Shown here: piece after piece, positions 62,058-64,000 of the stretch | Numbering within the stretch: the stretch's first letter is position 1 | Layout of the letters: every line of letters starts with the position of its first letter | Source of the DNA: Acidobacteriota bacterium | GTDB taxonomy: Bacteria > Acidobacteriota > Terriglobia > Bryobacterales > UBA6623 | Direction of reading: 5' to 3' | DNA length: 64,000 bases | Assembly: GCA_016125275.1 (NCBI GenBank) | Contig: WGMB01000004.1 | Coordinates: forward strand, 124,001-188,000 | Position numbers and translations under genes: made by a program | Notes under the pieces: model-generated | Database searches by the model: none | What the model saw: the letters and a program-made list of their open reading frames with translations, nothing else | What the model was told of the DNA's origin: nothing

Positions 62058-62506
62058 CGACCGAACCGGACCGCCCTTTGCTGGAGGTTCTGCGGGAGGA
62101 TCTGGCCGTGCAGGGGGTGAAGTACGGCTGCGGCGAAGGTCAGTGCCGAGCCTGCACGGTGCTGCTGGACGGACGGCCGACGCCTTCGTGCCTGACGCCG
62201 GTCTCGCGGGCGGCGGGCAAGACGATCGTCAGCATCGAAGGCTTGGCCGAGGGCGAAGAGCTGCACCCGGTGCAGCAGGCCTTTCTGGAGGCGGACGCGA
62301 TGCAGTGCGGCTATTGCGTTCCGGGCATGATCTTGACGGCGAAGGCCCTGCTGGAGCGGACTCCGGACCCGTCGGACGAGCAGATCGTCGCCGGGATGAA
62401 CGGCAACCTCTGCCGCTGCTGCGGCTACCGCAACATCGTGAAGGCCGTGCGGCTGGCGGCGGAAGGAAAGAAGAGAGCGGAGGCGCGCCATGCCGAGCTC
62501 GTTTGA
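62009..62506 (+). CDS. Molybdenum hydroxylase 2Fe-2S subunit (isoquinoline 1-oxidoreductase alpha-like)
   Basis: The protein has 165 residues from ATG 62009, behind GGAGG. The plant-type [2Fe-2S] site is CGEGQCRAC...C, and the second site is CGYC...CRCC (GNLCRCCGYRNIVKAV), where most relatives have CRCTGY. A two-subunit arrangement (small Fe-S plus large Mo) marks the isoquinoline 1-oxidoreductase/aldehyde-oxidase branch without a FAD subunit. The start overlaps the GT87 gene by 49 bases, and the end overlaps the large subunit by 17. Confidence 0.9.
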   Translation: MPQPIELHVNGRTRTVTTEPDRPLLEVLREDLAVQGVKYGCGEGQCRACTVLLDGRPTPSCLTPVSRAAGKTIVSIEGLAEGEELHPVQQAFLEADAMQCGYCVPGMILTAKALLERTPDPSDEQIVAGMNGNLCRCCGYRNIVKAVRLAAEGKKRAEARHAELV

Positions 62507-64000
62507 ATTCCAAGAAGACTTGTTCGAGCCCGAGCGCCGGGAGCTGCTGGAAGGGCCGCCGTACCGCTTCGAGCTCGACCGTCGCGAGTGGGCGGCGCTG
62601 GTGGGCGCGGGGCTGTGGATCACCGCAGCCGGCAAGACGGCTTACGGGCAGAGCGGCGCGGCGCCGGAGCTCGCGGCGGGAATCCGGCTGCATCTGGGCC
62701 AGGACGGAACGATCACGGTACTGACCGGCAAGGTCGACGTGGGGCAGGGCTCGCGAGGGCAGATCCGGCAGGCGGCGGCTGAGGAACTGCGGGTTTCGCC
62801 GGAGGCCGTGAGGGTTCGGCTGGCCGATACCGACGTGACGCCGAACGACGGCTCGACGGCCGGCAGCCGCACCACGCCGTCGACGGTTCCGGTGGTGCGC
62901 CGGGCCGCTGCGCGAGCGCGGGAGATGCTGCTCGGGGCGGCGGCGCAGGCTTGGGGGACCGAGCCGAGCCGGCTGACGGTTCGCGACGGCGCGGTGACGG
63001 AGCCGGGCGGCGAGCGGCGGATGAGCTATGCCGACTTGGCTCGCTCGCCGGGCGCGGCCGACGTGCGCGATGAAGGCGCGCCGCGGCAGCCGCCGCTGAC
63101 GCCGGTCGAGCAGTGGCGCACGCTGGGCCGGCCGGAGGGTAAGGCCGACGGGCGAGCGATCGTCACCGGGCGGCATGAGTACCCGTCGGACATACGGCGC
63201 CCGGGGATGCTCTACGGCGCCGTGCTGCGGGCGCCTAGCTATGGGGCTCGGTTGCTCTCCGTGGATCTCGCGCCGGCGAAGGCGCTGGGCGCGGCGGCGG
63301 TCCACGATGGAGAGCTCGCGGGCTGCGCGGCCGAGACCTCCTACCAGGCCCGCAAGGCCCTGGCGGCGATGGCGGCGACGGCCCGGTGGGAAGAGTCTCC
63401 GCAACCGTCGAGCGATGAGCTGACGGAGCATCTGCGGCGGACGGCCCAGCGGGAGGGCTCGGGGCGTTCGGGGCCGCGGCGCGAGGAGCGCGGTTCGCTC
63501 GAGCAGGGCTTTGCCGCGGCGGAGAAGACGGTTTCGGCGAGCTACTCGATTCCGTATATCCAGCATGCGCCGATGGAGCCTCGGGCGGCCGTGGCGGAGT
63601 GGGCGGACGGCAAGTTGACGGTGTGGACGGGCACGCAGCGGCCGTTCGGCGTGCGAGAGCAGTTGATGGAGGCGTTTCGGCTGCCGGCGGGGAAGGCGAG
63701 GGTGATCGTGCCCGATACGGGCGGCGGTTTTGGCGGCAAGCACACCGGCGAGGCGGCGATCGAGGCGGCGCGGCTGGCGAAGGCGGTCGGCAAGCCGGTT
63801 TCGTTGCGCTGGACGCGCCAGGAGGAGCTGGCCTGGGCCTACTTCCGGCCGGCCGGCGTGTGGGACGTGCGGGCGGGGCTGGCGGGCGGCAAGATCGTCG
63901 CCTGGGACTTTGCGTGCTTCAACGCGGGGACGGCCGGGATGGAGTCGCCCTACGCGGCGCCGCATGCGCGCACGCAGTATTTTCCTTGTGACTCGCCGCT
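62490..64000 (+). CDS. Molybdenum hydroxylase large subunit (isoquinoline 1-oxidoreductase beta-like), partial
   Basis: ATG 62490 opens a frame with no stop to the right edge, 503 codons so far. Residues near 30-52 (RREWAALVGAGLWITAAG) look like a Tat signal preceded by a long N-terminus. The molybdopterin domain shows TVLTGKVDVGQGSRGQIRQA, GSTAGSRTT, YIQHAPMEPRAAVAEW, GTQRPFGVREQL and GGGFGGKHTGEA. It pairs with the 2Fe-2S subunit to oxidise an aldehyde or N-heterocycle, probably in the periplasm. The catalytic Glu lies beyond the edge. Confidence 0.88.
   Translation, partial: MPSSFEFQEDLFEPERRELLEGPPYRFELDRREWAALVGAGLWITAAGKTAYGQSGAAPELAAGIRLHLGQDGTITVLTGKVDVGQGSRGQIRQAAAEELRVSPEAVRVRLADTDVTPNDGSTAGSRTTPSTVPVVRRAAARAREMLLGAAAQAWGTEPSRLTVRDGAVTEPGGERRMSYADLARSPGAADVRDEGAPRQPPLTPVEQWRTLGRPEGKADGRAIVTGRHEYPSDIRRPGMLYGAVLRAPSYGARLLSVDLAPAKALGAAAVHDGELAGCAAETSYQARKALAAMAATARWEESPQPSSDELTEHLRRTAQREGSGRSGPRREERGSLEQGFAAAEKTVSASYSIPYIQHAPMEPRAAVAEWADGKLTVWTGTQRPFGVREQLMEAFRLPAGKARVIVPDTGGGFGGKHTGEAAIEAARLAKAVGKPVSLRWTRQEELAWAYFRPAGVWDVRAGLAGGKIVAWDFACFNAGTAGMESPYAAPHARTQYFPCDSP

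Overview
This is a G+C-rich bacterial chromosome segment with dense coding on both strands. I saw no rRNA, tRNA, CRISPR array, phage or insertion sequence. Several traits together suggest a heterotrophic Acidobacteriota-like organism (Bryobacterales/Solibacteres type): three exported formylglycine sulfatases, Tat-exported TIM-barrel enzymes, PQQ-type beta-propellers, a DUF885 peptidase, Planctomycete/Acidobacteria-style leucine-rich repeats, a dockerin-like tail, a large one-piece indolepyruvate:ferredoxin oxidoreductase and several toxin-antitoxin modules. No marker gene is present, so the phylum is an inference.

Layout. 1-5.7 kb: a DUF5060 glycoside-hydrolase-like gene cut by the left edge, a J-domain/pentapeptide fusion with a zinc-ribbon partner, an ABC-transport auxiliary lipoprotein, a PfkB sugar kinase, a di-heme peroxidase and a HAD-IIA phosphatase behind a structured leader. 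5.7-12.8 kb: an exported dockerin-tailed protein, a sugar-acid dehydratase, a sulfatase, an AbrB/PIN module and an orphan Phd antitoxin with a toxin remnant. 12.8-24.5 kb: a YyaL-type thioredoxin-domain protein, a TIM-barrel isomerase, a PQQ-like propeller coupled to an esterase, a cupin, a coiled-coil J protein, an FkbM methyltransferase and the indolepyruvate oxidoreductase. 24.5-33.7 kb: a repeat-rich intergenic region, a DUF885 protein, a GH-like enzyme, a divergent sulfatase/membrane-glycosyltransferase pair, a Gfo/Idh oxidoreductase, a MazEF-like pair and a D-tartrate dehydratase. 33.8-40.9 kb: a two-gene leucine-rich-repeat operon with a third membrane-anchored protein, RNase D, an aldo/keto reductase and a cysteine-desulfurase-like enzyme. 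41.0-47.8 kb: an exopolysaccharide cluster of five glycosyltransferases and a flippase. 47.9-57.5 kb: a PQQ alcohol dehydrogenase with its cytochrome c, an exported PPC-domain protein, a sulfatase, a frameshifted gene, a radical SAM protein, glycerol kinase and a DUF2062 protein. 57.7-64 kb: DsbD, a glycosidase-like propeller lipoprotein divergent from a GT87 enzyme, then a molybdenum hydroxylase whose large subunit runs off the right edge.

How the genes fit together. Much of the content is exported catabolism of sulfated or acidic sugars (sulfatases, GH-like proteins, sugar-acid and tartrate dehydratases, sugar kinase, glycerol kinase), periplasmic redox chemistry (PQQ dehydrogenase plus cytochrome c, di-heme peroxidase, DsbD, molybdenum hydroxylase) and surface polysaccharide synthesis. 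The strongest window-wide signal is regulatory. About twenty gene starts have a TANNNT hexamer ending 6-10 bases before the start codon, which implies leaderless mRNAs. In one place a single palindromic octamer (AGTATACT, 60803-60810) provides this box to two divergent genes. Short palindromic repeats of at least three kinds occupy the intergenic spaces.
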